Positions 1 to 7,990 of a stretch of 59,675 bases of DNA are shown one piece after another. Source of the DNA: JANNXQ01 sp038238555 (lineage in GTDB: Bacteria > Verrucomicrobiota > Verrucomicrobiia > Chthoniobacterales > Chthoniobacteraceae); the NCBI GenBank assembly GCA_038238555.1, contig JBBRXP010000009.1, positions 1-59,675 on the forward strand, in the 5' to 3' direction. Position numbers and translations under genes: made by a program. The notes under the pieces are model-generated. The model had not been told where the DNA came from. It ran no database searches and saw only the letters and a list, made by a program, of their open reading frames with translations. Positions within the stretch are counted from its first letter, which is position 1. Every line of letters starts with the position of its first letter.

Positions 1-2
1 CC

Positions 3-35
3 ATTCCCCTGAAAGCATCTGTCCAGACTGATTAG
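3..35 (+). CDS. C-terminal tail of an upstream gene (possibly pilM-like)
   Basis: The first bases read as an open frame of ten codons ending in TAG at 33-35, one base before the ATG of the next gene. In the Akkermansia locus Amuc_1102-1098 the gene upstream of the Amuc_1100 homologue is the PilM-like Amuc_1101, so the tail could belong to such a gene. The identity rests on gene order only. Too little sequence is present for recognition. Confidence 0.3.
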   Translation: MPLKASVQTD

Positions 36-36
36 T

Positions 37-984
37 ATGACTTGGATCAAACAAAATAAATTCCTGACCGGCTTTCTGATCGTGATGCTCGCCGGCGTGG
101 GCGCTTTCGGCTGGCTGCTTTTTTCCGCGAAAGGAAAGTACGACGACGCCGCCGCCGCCTACGAAACGCAGAAGAACGATCGCAACCGGCTGCACAATCT
201 CGTGCCGTATCCCAGCGCGGTGAATCTCAAGACCCTCCAGGAGGAGAAGGCCCAAGCCGTCGAAGCCATCGACTCGCTGCAAAAAAGTCTCGCTGCAAAT
301 CAGCTCCCGCTCGAAGCCATCACGCCGGAAAAATTTCAGGACGATCTGCGCACCGCGGTCAATGAAGTGAAAGGGCTCGCCGGCCCGCGGATTCCACCGG
401 GCAATAAATTCTATCTCGGCTTCGATAAGTACGAGACGGCGCCTCCCGACAAGGACGCGACCGGGCCGCTCGCGCGCCAACTCAAGACCATCGTGTGGGT
501 GATCGAAAAATTCATCGACGCCAACGCCATCGAGATCCGCGAACTCAAGCGCGATGAATTGCCGGAGGAAGCCGGCCGCGCAAAAACCGCGAAAGAAGAA
601 AAAACGGCCGCCGGCTCGCGAAGCCGCACGGACAAAGGAACGCCGAAGGGCGATGCCGGTGGCAAACCGCTGGTGACCAAGAGCGGGTTCGACCTCACGG
701 TGCTCGCCGACCAGGAGGCCATCCGAAAGGCGCTCAACGCGATCGTCGCATCCACAGAACACTTCCTGATTCCGCGCGTGGTCGAAATTCGAAGCGATAA
801 TCCCAAAGCTCCGTCGCGCGGCGGGGAGCTAGGCGCGCCGGAACCGGCGCCCGCGGCCCCGCCGGGAACGGCGCCAAACCCCGCGGGGGCGGCAGCGGGC
901 GAGAAGTTTATCGTGGGCGAAGAGCGGGTGATTTTGAATCTGCGGTTGGAGGCCGCAAACTTCGCCGACGTGGCGAGCAAATAA
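37..984 (+). CDS. Amuc_1100-like type IV pilus-associated membrane protein
   Basis: This 315-residue protein has a short cytoplasmic start (MTWIKQNK), one N-terminal membrane segment at about residues 9-31, and a charged region at 35-90 that could form a coiled coil. A low-complexity Lys/Arg/Thr-rich linker lies near 190-215, followed by a domain at about 215-310 and an Ala/Pro-rich loop near 265-290. A single anchor plus periplasmic coiled coil and ferredoxin-like domains is the architecture of PilN/PilO-type proteins and of Akkermansia Amuc_1100. The next two genes match Amuc_1099 and Amuc_1098 in order and type, which is the main support. Role inferred: inner-membrane assembly platform component of a type IV pilus-like machine. 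The downstream start is 2 bases after the stop, so the genes are probably co-transcribed. Confidence 0.7.
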   Translation: MTWIKQNKFLTGFLIVMLAGVGAFGWLLFSAKGKYDDAAAAYETQKNDRNRLHNLVPYPSAVNLKTLQEEKAQAVEAIDSLQKSLAANQLPLEAITPEKFQDDLRTAVNEVKGLAGPRIPPGNKFYLGFDKYETAPPDKDATGPLARQLKTIVWVIEKFIDANAIEIRELKRDELPEEAGRAKTAKEEKTAAGSRSRTDKGTPKGDAGGKPLVTKSGFDLTVLADQEAIRKALNAIVASTEHFLIPRVVEIRSDNPKAPSRGGELGAPEPAPAAPPGTAPNPAGAAAGEKFIVGEERVILNLRLEAANFADVASK

Positions 985-986
985 AC

Positions 987-2000
987 ATGAGCTGGATCAA
1001 AAAACATTTCGACCAGGCGACCCTTGCGCTCCTCGCGCTCACGCTGCTGGCGGTATCGGGGCTTCTCATCTTCAAGGCCCAGGGCTTCGAGGAGCAATTT
1101 GCCGCCGCGCGTGTGCAGCCCACGCCGAAGACCAACGCGCCGCCGCTCGACATCTCGGCTTTTGAGCAAGCCAAAGAGGCGATCGCCACGCCGGTCAAGT
1201 GGCAGCCCAAGGAGGCCTTGAGATTCGCGTTTGTGCCGCCGGTCTTCATCATCGATCCCACCACCAAGACTCCGAAAAAAATCGGCGAAGGCGGCTTGCG
1301 CCAGGACAGCTTGAGTGGGCAGAGAATTCCCAACCAATGGTTCCTGGATAACGGGCTCAATCCGCGCGACCCCAATGTGGCCAATGAAGATCCCGACGGC
1401 GACGGCTTCCTCAACGAAGACGAATGGCGCGAGACTTTGACGACGGGCAAATCCACCGATCCCAAGAACAAGGCCTCGCATCCCGCCTTCATCACAAAAC
1501 TTTTTTTCGATCACATGGGCTCGCGGCCTTTCCTGCTGGGATTCAAAGCGTGGGACGGCGATCCGAAGATGCCCGAGAGCGTGAACATCCAGATCAATCC
1601 GCTGACCAAGACCGGCGCGACGCAATTCGTGAAGATCAGCTCGATGGTCGTGGGCACTTATTTCAAAGTGGAAAAATTCGACTTCAAAGAAATCCCCGAT
1701 CCAAATGCGGGAACCAAAGACGTCTCCGAGGTCACGCTGCTCAATACCGAGACCAACGAGCGGGTGGTGCTGGTGAAGGAAAAGAATGTCTCCTCGACCG
1801 ATGTCTCGGCATTCTTCGACTACGAAATGCCGCAAGCGCCGAAGATTCCCGAGGTGCGGAGATTCCGCGAGTTCGAGCTGCCCCCCGAGCCGGGTAAAAA
1901 GTACAAGCTCACCGACGTGACGGAAACGCAGGCGGTCATTCAACCGCCGACGGGCGAGCCGATGATCATTGCGCCGGACCCGCGGAAAAAGAAGAAGTGA
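987..2000 (+). CDS. Amuc_1099-like pilus-locus membrane protein with a DxDGDG calcium loop
   Basis: This 337-residue protein has one N-terminal membrane segment at about residues 11-28 after a short start (MSWIKKHFDQ) that resembles the start of the preceding protein. The rest is predicted to be periplasmic. Around residues 130-145 it carries an Asp/Asn-rich loop (EDPDGDGFLNEDEW), typical of thrombospondin type 3 or EF-like calcium sites. The C-terminus ends in a run of lysines. Position between an Amuc_1100-like gene and an Amuc_1098-like secretin supports assignment as the Amuc_1099 counterpart. The biochemical role is unknown; it probably links the inner-membrane platform to the secretin. 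No other family was recognised. Confidence 0.65.
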   Translation: MSWIKKHFDQATLALLALTLLAVSGLLIFKAQGFEEQFAAARVQPTPKTNAPPLDISAFEQAKEAIATPVKWQPKEALRFAFVPPVFIIDPTTKTPKKIGEGGLRQDSLSGQRIPNQWFLDNGLNPRDPNVANEDPDGDGFLNEDEWRETLTTGKSTDPKNKASHPAFITKLFFDHMGSRPFLLGFKAWDGDPKMPESVNIQINPLTKTGATQFVKISSMVVGTYFKVEKFDFKEIPDPNAGTKDVSEVTLLNTETNERVVLVKEKNVSSTDVSAFFDYEMPQAPKIPEVRRFREFELPPEPGKKYKLTDVTETQAVIQPPTGEPMIIAPDPRKKKK

Positions 2001-2054
2001 GCCGCGCATTTTTCTCCTAGCCATCTCCGCAACCTCCCCACCATCCTATCCCCC

Positions 2055-4679
2055 ATGACCACGCCGTCGCTCGCTTCCTCCCTCACTGCGTTCCTCGTCG
2101 CCTCGCTGATCGCCGCGCCGCTGACGACGCTCTCGGCTGCATCGGTCGAAAACACCGTGCAGCGCGAACTCGCCCGCCGTTACAACGACGAAGCGCGCGG
2201 CCGGGAAGCTCTCGTGCTGGGCGACAAGGCGATGAAGGAGCGCGACTACCCGAAGGCCGTCGAATTTTACCGGCAAGCCGTGAAGCTCATCCCGAATGCG
2301 GCCAACACGCGCAAGTCTTACGACGGCGCGCTGCGGAAATTCTGCGACGCCAGCGTGAAACTCGCCGAGCAACGGATCACCGAGGGCCGGTACGCGGACG
2401 CCGAGGGTGGCCTGCGCGATGTGGTGGATAATTACGACCCGAAGTGCAAGCAGGCCATCGTGATCCTCGCGCGGCTCGAGACGCCCGACTACTACAACAA
2501 GACCATCACGCCGAAATTCCGCAGCAACGTCGAGCAAGTGAAGCAGTGGTTCGTGGAGGCGGAAGGCTACTACCGGACGGGCCGATTCGATCTCGCCTTC
2601 AAGCGCTGCGAACAAATCCTCAACCTCGACCGCTACAACATCGCGGCGCAGCAGATGAAGGAAAAGATCGACCGGGCCATGTCCGACACGGGCCTCGCCG
2701 GTTACAATGAAAGCCGCGCGCGGGCGATGCGCGATGTCGATCTCGGCTGGTCGCGGCCGCTGCGGAGATTCAACCTGCAAGGGCCGGTGGATGTGGTGTC
2801 GCAGGTGGATCAAAATGCCGGCAACGTCGCGCGTATCCAGAAGAAGCTCGAACGCATCATCATCCCGAAGCTGGAACTGCGCGAGGCGACGATCCGCGAG
2901 GCGGTGGATTTTCTGAAGCAAAAGAGCAAGGATCTCGACACCACCGAGGAGAATGCGGCCAACCGCGGCGTCAATATCGTACTCAAGCTAGAAGGCGGCG
3001 GCGGCAGCCCGCTGCCGGAAGCGGCTCCCGCGCAGGCGGCGCCCGCGATCCCAGGTCTGGAGCCAGTGCCCGGCGCGGCAGCGCCCGCCGCCGCGGCTGC
3101 CGCTCTGCCCGCGGTGGATCCCAACGCCGCACGGGTGACCGTGCAACTCACAAACATCCCGCTCATCGAAGCGCTGCGTTACGTCACTGGCCTCGCGAAT
3201 CTCAAATTCAAGGTGGAGCCATTCGCCGTCTCGATCGTGCCGCAAGGCGTGAGCACCGATGTGCTGCTCAACCGCGAGTGGAAGGTGCGGCCCGACTTGA
3301 TCAGCCGAGCGCCATCCGCCGCTGGCGGCGGCGAAGGCCTGGCTGCACCGAAGGCGGCGGCTCCCGCGGATGCCTCCAAAGGCGGCTCCGGGATCGGCCA
3401 GATCGAGGCCGCCAAGGATTGGCTCACCGCTTACGGAATCTTGTTTCCCTCGGGCGCCTCGGCCGTTTACATCCCGAGCACCAGCAGGCTCATCGTGCGC
3501 AATACGCAGGAGATGCTCGATCAGATCGACACGATCATCGCAAGCGGCGGCGGCACCGGGCCGCAGCAGGTGGATGTGGAAGCGAAGTTCATCGAGATCA
3601 CGCAAAACAATCTCAAGGAACTGAGCTTCGACTGGCTGCTCGGCCCGTCCAACACGCCCGGCAACAAGCACCTGTTTTTCGGCGGCGGCACTCCTGGCTT
3701 TCAACCGCAGATCAACGCCGGGGACTTCCCCTTCGTCCAGAACGGCACGCCGGTCGGGCAAAATCCCGTGACCGCCGGCAACCGCAGCGGCCAGTTGGCC
3801 ATCAGCGCCAATGCCATCGATGCGCTCCTCTTTGGCAGCTCAGGCGCATCGGCATTGGCGCCGTCCGCTCTTGCTCTTTCCGGAGTATTCACCGATCCGC
3901 AATTTCAAGTCGTCATCCGCGCGTTGAACCAGAAAAAAGGCGTGGATCTCCTTTCCGCGCCGCGCGTCACCACCAAGAGCGGCCAGCGCGCCGTCATTGA
4001 GATCATCCGCGAATTTCGCTACCCTACTGAGTTTGAGCCACCGCAGATTCCCCAAAACTTCGGCAGCCAGGGTGGCAACATTAACCTTGGGGCTGGGGTC
4101 GGGCAGTCGCCGCGTTCCTTTCCTGTGACACCGACCACGCCCACTGCCTTTGAGACGCGCAACACCGGAGTGACGCTCGAAGTCGAGCCCGTGATCGGCC
4201 CCGACGGCTACACCATCGACCTCAATCTCATTCCGCAGGTGGTGGAATTTGAGGGCTTCATCAATTACGGCAGCCCCATTCAAACCACGGGCAGCAATCC
4301 AATCACCGGTGTCCCCGAGACCACCGTCATCACGCCCAACGTCATCAATCAGCCGATCTTCAGCACGCGCAAAGTCACCACCAGCGTGAGCATCTTCGAT
4401 GGCCAGACCGTGGCGCTGGGCGGCCTCATGCGCGAGGACGTGCAGAAGGTCGAGGACAAGATTCCCTTCCTCGGCGACATCCCGCTCATCGGCCGCCTCT
4501 TTCGCTCGAATGTCGATCAACATCTCAAGCGCAATCTCGTGATCTTCGTTTCCGCCCGGCTCATGAATCCCGCGGGCGATCCGGTGCGCATCGACGAGGA
4601 AAAAGAAGAATTGGTCGAGATTCTGCCCCCGCCGGAGGTCAACCTGCCGTCGCTGGAGTTGCCGTTGATGCCGAAGTGA
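2055..4679 (+). CDS. Type IV pilus-like outer-membrane secretin with N-terminal TPRs (Amuc_1098-like)
   Basis: This 874-residue protein begins with a signal peptide (about 1-30, cleavage near LSAAS). TPR-like helices at about 35-220 include YNDEARGREALVLGDKAMKE and a second set near FVEAEGYYRTGRFDLAFKR. A secretin N-domain follows at about 270-420, interrupted by Ala/Pro-rich linkers. The conserved secretin C-domain runs from about 500 (VDVEAKFIEITQ) to about 845, with GQTVALGGLMRED and KIPFLGDIPLIGRLFR as diagnostic motifs. It should form the outer-membrane channel for a pilus or secretion fibre. The TPR-secretin fusion matches the Akkermansia Amuc_1098 type; the TPR part may do the job of a separate pilotin or PilF. 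It ends 5 bases before a tandem-repeat hairpin that leads into coaE. Confidence 0.88.
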   Translation: MTTPSLASSLTAFLVASLIAAPLTTLSAASVENTVQRELARRYNDEARGREALVLGDKAMKERDYPKAVEFYRQAVKLIPNAANTRKSYDGALRKFCDASVKLAEQRITEGRYADAEGGLRDVVDNYDPKCKQAIVILARLETPDYYNKTITPKFRSNVEQVKQWFVEAEGYYRTGRFDLAFKRCEQILNLDRYNIAAQQMKEKIDRAMSDTGLAGYNESRARAMRDVDLGWSRPLRRFNLQGPVDVVSQVDQNAGNVARIQKKLERIIIPKLELREATIREAVDFLKQKSKDLDTTEENAANRGVNIVLKLEGGGGSPLPEAAPAQAAPAIPGLEPVPGAAAPAAAAAALPAVDPNAARVTVQLTNIPLIEALRYVTGLANLKFKVEPFAVSIVPQGVSTDVLLNREWKVRPDLISRAPSAAGGGEGLAAPKAAAPADASKGGSGIGQIEAAKDWLTAYGILFPSGASAVYIPSTSRLIVRNTQEMLDQIDTIIASGGGTGPQQVDVEAKFIEITQNNLKELSFDWLLGPSNTPGNKHLFFGGGTPGFQPQINAGDFPFVQNGTPVGQNPVTAGNRSGQLAISANAIDALLFGSSGASALAPSALALSGVFTDPQFQVVIRALNQKKGVDLLSAPRVTTKSGQRAVIEIIREFRYPTEFEPPQIPQNFGSQGGNINLGAGVGQSPRSFPVTPTTPTAFETRNTGVTLEVEPVIGPDGYTIDLNLIPQVVEFEGFINYGSPIQTTGSNPITGVPETTVITPNVINQPIFSTRKVTTSVSIFDGQTVALGGLMREDVQKVEDKIPFLGDIPLIGRLFRSNVDQHLKRNLVIFVSARLMNPAGDPVRIDEEKEELVEILPPPEVNLPSLELPLMPK

Positions 4680-4683
4680 GAGG

Positions 4684-4773
4684 GAATGACGAATGACGAA
4701 TGACGAATGACGAAGGCGCGGACCAACGCTCGGCGGTTGGACATTCGTCATTCGTCATTCGTCATTCGTCATT
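4684..4773. repeat. Tandem-repeat hairpin (unit ATGACGA) between the secretin gene and coaE
   Basis: The left arm (4685-4714) is about four copies of a 7-base unit, ATGACGA. The right arm (4744-4773) is its exact reverse complement, giving a 30-base-pair perfect stem around a 29-base loop that holds a further CCAAC/GTTGG pairing. There is no T-run, so it is not a classic terminator, although it could stop or pause transcription or shield the upstream message. The right arm ends directly at the coaE start. Short tandemly repeated sequences of this unit size are known from filamentous cyanobacteria; here they are arranged as inverted arms. Confidence 0.85.
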
Positions 4774-4774
4774 A

Positions 4775-5368
4775 GTGCTCGGTGTCACCGGCGGGGTCGC
4801 CACGGGCAAGACTTCCTTTGTGCGCGTGCTGCTGCGGCGCATTCCGGCGGAGCTCTTCGATGCGGATCGCGCCGCGCATGAGTTGCTCGAGAGCGATCGG
4901 GCGACGCAGGACGCGGTGCGCGCGGCGTTTGGCGCGGAAGTCTTCGATAGCGACGGGCGGCCCGATCGCGCGCGGATTCGTGAAATGGTTTTCTCCGACG
5001 AGTTGCAACGCCGGCGACTCGAAGACATACTCCACCCCGCCATCCGCGCCCGCTGGACCGCGCTGGCGGCGCAGACCCAGCGCGCCGGCGGTTGGCTGTG
5101 CGTCGATATCCCGCTGCTCTATGAGACCGGAGTGGAGGAAAATTTTGACCGCATCGTCGTCGTCGCCTGCTCCGCCGCCACGCAGCGCCGCCGCTTGCAA
5201 GAACGCGGGCTCGACGCGGAAGCCGGCGGCCGCATCATCGCCGCGCAACTCGATCTCGGAATGAAAATCAACAAAGCCGATCACGTTATCTGGAACGACT
5301 CCACGGAAGCCTGCCTCGATGGGCAGGCCGCGCTGCTCGCCGGATGGCTCCGCCAATATTATGGATGA
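4775..5368 (+). CDS. coaE: Dephospho-CoA kinase
   Basis: The enzyme phosphorylates the ribose 3'-hydroxyl of dephospho-CoA with ATP, the last step of coenzyme A synthesis, in the cytoplasm. The P-loop GGVATGKTS lies at the extreme N-terminus. DADRAAHELL (the substrate-binding Asp region) and the lid-region motif RRRLQERG near residue 147 also fit the family. From the GTG at 4775 the protein has 197 residues, close to the roughly 205 usual for CoaE. An ATG at 4700 would add 25 residues encoded by the hairpin repeat, so it is unlikely to be the true start. No Shine-Dalgarno sequence is visible because the repeat arm occupies the leader. Its stop overlaps the rho start by 8 bases (ATGGATGA), suggesting translational coupling. 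Confidence 0.88.
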   Translation: MLGVTGGVATGKTSFVRVLLRRIPAELFDADRAAHELLESDRATQDAVRAAFGAEVFDSDGRPDRARIREMVFSDELQRRRLEDILHPAIRARWTALAAQTQRAGGWLCVDIPLLYETGVEENFDRIVVVACSAATQRRRLQERGLDAEAGGRIIAAQLDLGMKINKADHVIWNDSTEACLDGQAALLAGWLRQYYG

Positions 5369-6683
5369 AACTTCAACACCCGAATCGGACGTAGCCACCG
5401 CGCCCGCGTCCACCGAGACGCCCCGGCAACTCTGGGTCGAGGAACTCAACAGCGAGCCGCTCAACGATCTCCTCGCTCGCGCCGCGCGCCTGCAGCTCCG
5501 GCTGAATGCGGACAAGACGCGCCATCACATCGTCTTCGATCTGCTGCGGGCCTACGCCTCGCTCGGCACGGAACTTTTCGCCGACGGCATCCTCGAGCTC
5601 AACCCACAAGGCGGCGGTTTTCTGCGGTGGCCGCGTTACAGCTTCCGCTCGCTGCCGCAGGACGTCTTCGTGCCGGTGCAGGCCGAGCGCCAGTTCAGCC
5701 TGCGCGCGGGCAACCGGCTCTCGGCTCGCATCCGGCTGCCACGCGACCGCGAGAAATTCCTGACGCTCGACGAAGTCATCTCGATCGAAGACATCCCCGT
5801 CGCGCAGTGGAAGGAGACCAAGGAATTCGAGTACCTCACGGCCACTCATCCGCGCGCACGCGTGGTGCTCGAGAATCCAAAGAGCCACTCCATTAGCGGA
5901 CGCGCCATCGATCTCATCGCGCCCTTGGGCCGCGGCCAGCGCGGGCTCATCGTGGCGCCGCCGCGCACGGGCAAGACGATTCTGCTCAAGGACATCGCGC
6001 AGGCGATCTTGAACAACTCGCCGGAGACCCACCTCATCCTGCTGCTCGTCGATGAGCGGCCCGAGGAAGTCACCGATTTCAAACGGTCGGTGAACTGCGA
6101 AATCTTCAGCTCGACTTTCGATGAAGGCCCACAGCGGCACACCGCCGTGGCCGAGCTGGTGGGGGAGCGCGCAAAGCGGCTCGTCGAGATTCAGCGCCAT
6201 GTGGTGATCCTGCTCGACTCCATCACGCGGCTCTCGCGCGGCTACAACAATCTCCAGGGAAACCGCGGCCGCACGATGTCCGGCGGCGTCGATAGCAAGG
6301 CGCTCGTGAAGCCGAAAAAATTCTTCGGCGCCGCGCGCAACACCGAGGAAGGCGGCAGCCTCACCATCCTCGCCACGGCGCTGGTGGAGACCAACAGCCG
6401 CATGGACGATCTCATCTTCGAGGAATATAAAGGCAGCGGAAATATGGAGGTGCAGCTCGACCGCGGCCTCAGCGACAAGCGCGTTTTTCCCGCCATCAAT
6501 ATCCTGCAGTCCGGCACGCGCCGGGACGACCTGCTGTATCATCCGCAGGAGTTTGAAAAGGTGACCGTGCTGCGGCGCCAGCTCGCCGCGCTGCCCCCGC
6601 TCGAGGCGACTGAGGTGCTCATCCACGCGCTCAAGGCAACCAAGAGCAACGCCGAGTTGCTGCTCACGGGACTGCGCGGTTAA
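5361..6683 (+). CDS. rho: Transcription termination factor Rho
   Basis: Rho is a hexameric RNA-dependent ATPase that unwinds RNA from RNA polymerase. From the ATG at 5361 it has 440 residues, similar to the usual 420. The N-terminal helical domain is at about 30-75 and the cold-shock-like RNA-binding domain at about 75-150. Walker A (APPRTGKT) is at about 199-206 and Walker B (ILLLVDERPEE) at about 226-236. The Q-loop/R-loop region with GRTMSGGVDSKAL and the C-terminal GSGNMEVQLDR are conserved. A longer reading from 5319 would overlap coaE by 50 bases and adds no conserved sequence. It lies in an unbroken plus-strand run with coaE and an RNase D gene. It has almost no TTA-type codons, unlike several later genes. 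Confidence 0.96.
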   Translation: MDETSTPESDVATAPASTETPRQLWVEELNSEPLNDLLARAARLQLRLNADKTRHHIVFDLLRAYASLGTELFADGILELNPQGGGFLRWPRYSFRSLPQDVFVPVQAERQFSLRAGNRLSARIRLPRDREKFLTLDEVISIEDIPVAQWKETKEFEYLTATHPRARVVLENPKSHSISGRAIDLIAPLGRGQRGLIVAPPRTGKTILLKDIAQAILNNSPETHLILLLVDERPEEVTDFKRSVNCEIFSSTFDEGPQRHTAVAELVGERAKRLVEIQRHVVILLDSITRLSRGYNNLQGNRGRTMSGGVDSKALVKPKKFFGAARNTEEGGSLTILATALVETNSRMDDLIFEEYKGSGNMEVQLDRGLSDKRVFPAINILQSGTRRDDLLYHPQEFEKVTVLRRQLAALPPLEATEVLIHALKATKSNAELLLTGLRG

Positions 6684-7744
6684 TGCAACCGTTGCTCGGC
6701 ACCTCCCACGCTCTGGCCGCCGCGCTGCCCGCGCTCGCGCCGCACGCGCGCATTGCCATCGATACGGAAGCCGACAGCCTGCACTGCTACTTCGAGAAGC
6801 TGTGCCTCATCCAGATCAGCGTCCCAGGGCACGACCTCCTCATCGATCCGCTCGCCGGCTTTGCGCTCGATCCGCTCTTCGCCGCGCTCGAAGGCAAGCA
6901 CCTCGTCATTCACGGCGCGGACTACGATCTGCGGCTGCTCCGGCGCGTGGGCTTCGCCGGACCCGCGCGCGTCTTCGATACCATGATCGCCGCGCGGCTC
7001 TCGGGCCTCACCGAATTCAGCCTCGCCGCGCTGCTCAAGCGTTACTTCGGACTCGAGATCGCCAAGGCTTCGCAGAAGGCAAACTGGGCGCGCCGTCCGC
7101 TTCCGCCGCAGATGAGCGAGTATGCCGTGAAGGACACCCATCACCTGCTGGAGATCGCCAGTCTGCTCGAAGAAAATCTGCGGCAGTTCGAACGCTGGGC
7201 GTGGTTCGAACAATCGTGCGAGCGCGCGATTGTCGCATCCACCATCACCAAGGATCGCGACCCCGACCAGTCGTGGCGCATCACGGGCAGCAAGGATCTC
7301 CGCGGCCGCGCGAGCGCCGTGCTGCGGGCGTTGTGGCATTGGCGCGATGCCGAGGCGCAGGCCGTGGATCGGCCGAGCTTTCATATCCTGCACAATGAGC
7401 AACTCGTCGATGCCGCGGGCCGCTTCGATCGCGGCGCGCCCGTCGAGCTCGATCACATCAAAGGGAGCCGCCACCGCCGCTTCTACGAAGCCGCGGAAAA
7501 AGCCCTCGCTTTGCCCGAGAGCGAGTGGCCCGTGATCGTGCGAGTCCCGCGCCCGCGCACCACGCGCGAGGAGGATGCGCGCTTCGCCGAATTCAAAAAG
7601 AAACGCGATGCCGCTGCCACGGCGCTGCACCTCGATCCGTCGCTCATCGCCCCCAAGACCGTGCTCGAAAATCTAGCCGCCGACCGCGACGCAGCCGCCG
7701 CGAGGATGATGCCCTGGCAACGAGAGCTGATGGGGTTGGAATAA
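6683..7744 (+). CDS. rnd: Ribonuclease D (DEDDy 3'-5' exoribonuclease with HRDC domain)
   Basis: This 353-residue protein carries the exonuclease motifs of the DEDDy superfamily: DTEAD (Asp27/Glu29), HGADYDLRLL (about 78-86) and YAVKDTHHLL (Tyr147, Asp151). An HRDC-type helical region follows at about 220-290. RNase D trims the 3' ends of tRNA and other small RNAs. Length and order of domains fit the family. The start overlaps the rho stop by one base (TAATG), so it is probably translated by re-initiation from rho. It ends just before an inverted-repeat spacer and faces a minus-strand gene. Confidence 0.92.
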   Translation: MQPLLGTSHALAAALPALAPHARIAIDTEADSLHCYFEKLCLIQISVPGHDLLIDPLAGFALDPLFAALEGKHLVIHGADYDLRLLRRVGFAGPARVFDTMIAARLSGLTEFSLAALLKRYFGLEIAKASQKANWARRPLPPQMSEYAVKDTHHLLEIASLLEENLRQFERWAWFEQSCERAIVASTITKDRDPDQSWRITGSKDLRGRASAVLRALWHWRDAEAQAVDRPSFHILHNEQLVDAAGRFDRGAPVELDHIKGSRHRRFYEAAEKALALPESEWPVIVRVPRPRTTREEDARFAEFKKKRDAAATALHLDPSLIAPKTVLENLAADRDAAAARMMPWQRELMGLE

Positions 7745-7990
7745 AATCCCGCGCGGCAAAGGCGCCGCGGTCACGTTCCGACGCGTCCAACTGCGGTGAG
7801 CCAAGGAGCGGCGATTTTCAATCGCCGATCCAAACGCTTCGAGCGTCGCGAGCACTTCCATTCACGGCCGAACCATTACACGAGCCAATCCTCGACGCTT
7901 AGCGCCTCCGCGTTGCCGCCTTCGAGCGCGCTCCGCTCGAGTTTTTGGTTCGGCGATTGCAAATCGCCGCTCCTTGGACTAGCCCGCGCT
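7745..7990. repeat. Intergenic inverted repeat between convergent rnd and E2 genes
   Basis: The spacer between the convergent genes holds a 34-base inverted repeat, 7801-7834 against 7944-7977, with 32 of 34 positions paired. The arm contains GGAGCGGCGATTTTCAATCG, itself a small palindrome (CGGCGATT/AATCGCCG), so each arm folds alone or with its partner. A weaker CTTCGAGCG/CGCTCGAAG pairing lies inside. There is no gene here. It could act as a two-way transcription barrier. No target duplication or transposase is present. Confidence 0.75.

Noticed and set aside
411..2024. Very long minus-strand open frame opposite the two pilus-locus genes
   Set aside because: It mirrors GC-rich coding sequence, is rich in Arg, Leu and His, and has no domain; the plus-strand genes have membrane anchors and conserved order.
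4700..4774. ATG 4700 as the coaE start
   Set aside because: It would add 25 residues encoded by the hairpin repeat and lengthen CoaE beyond its usual N-terminus, where the P-loop is almost at the start.
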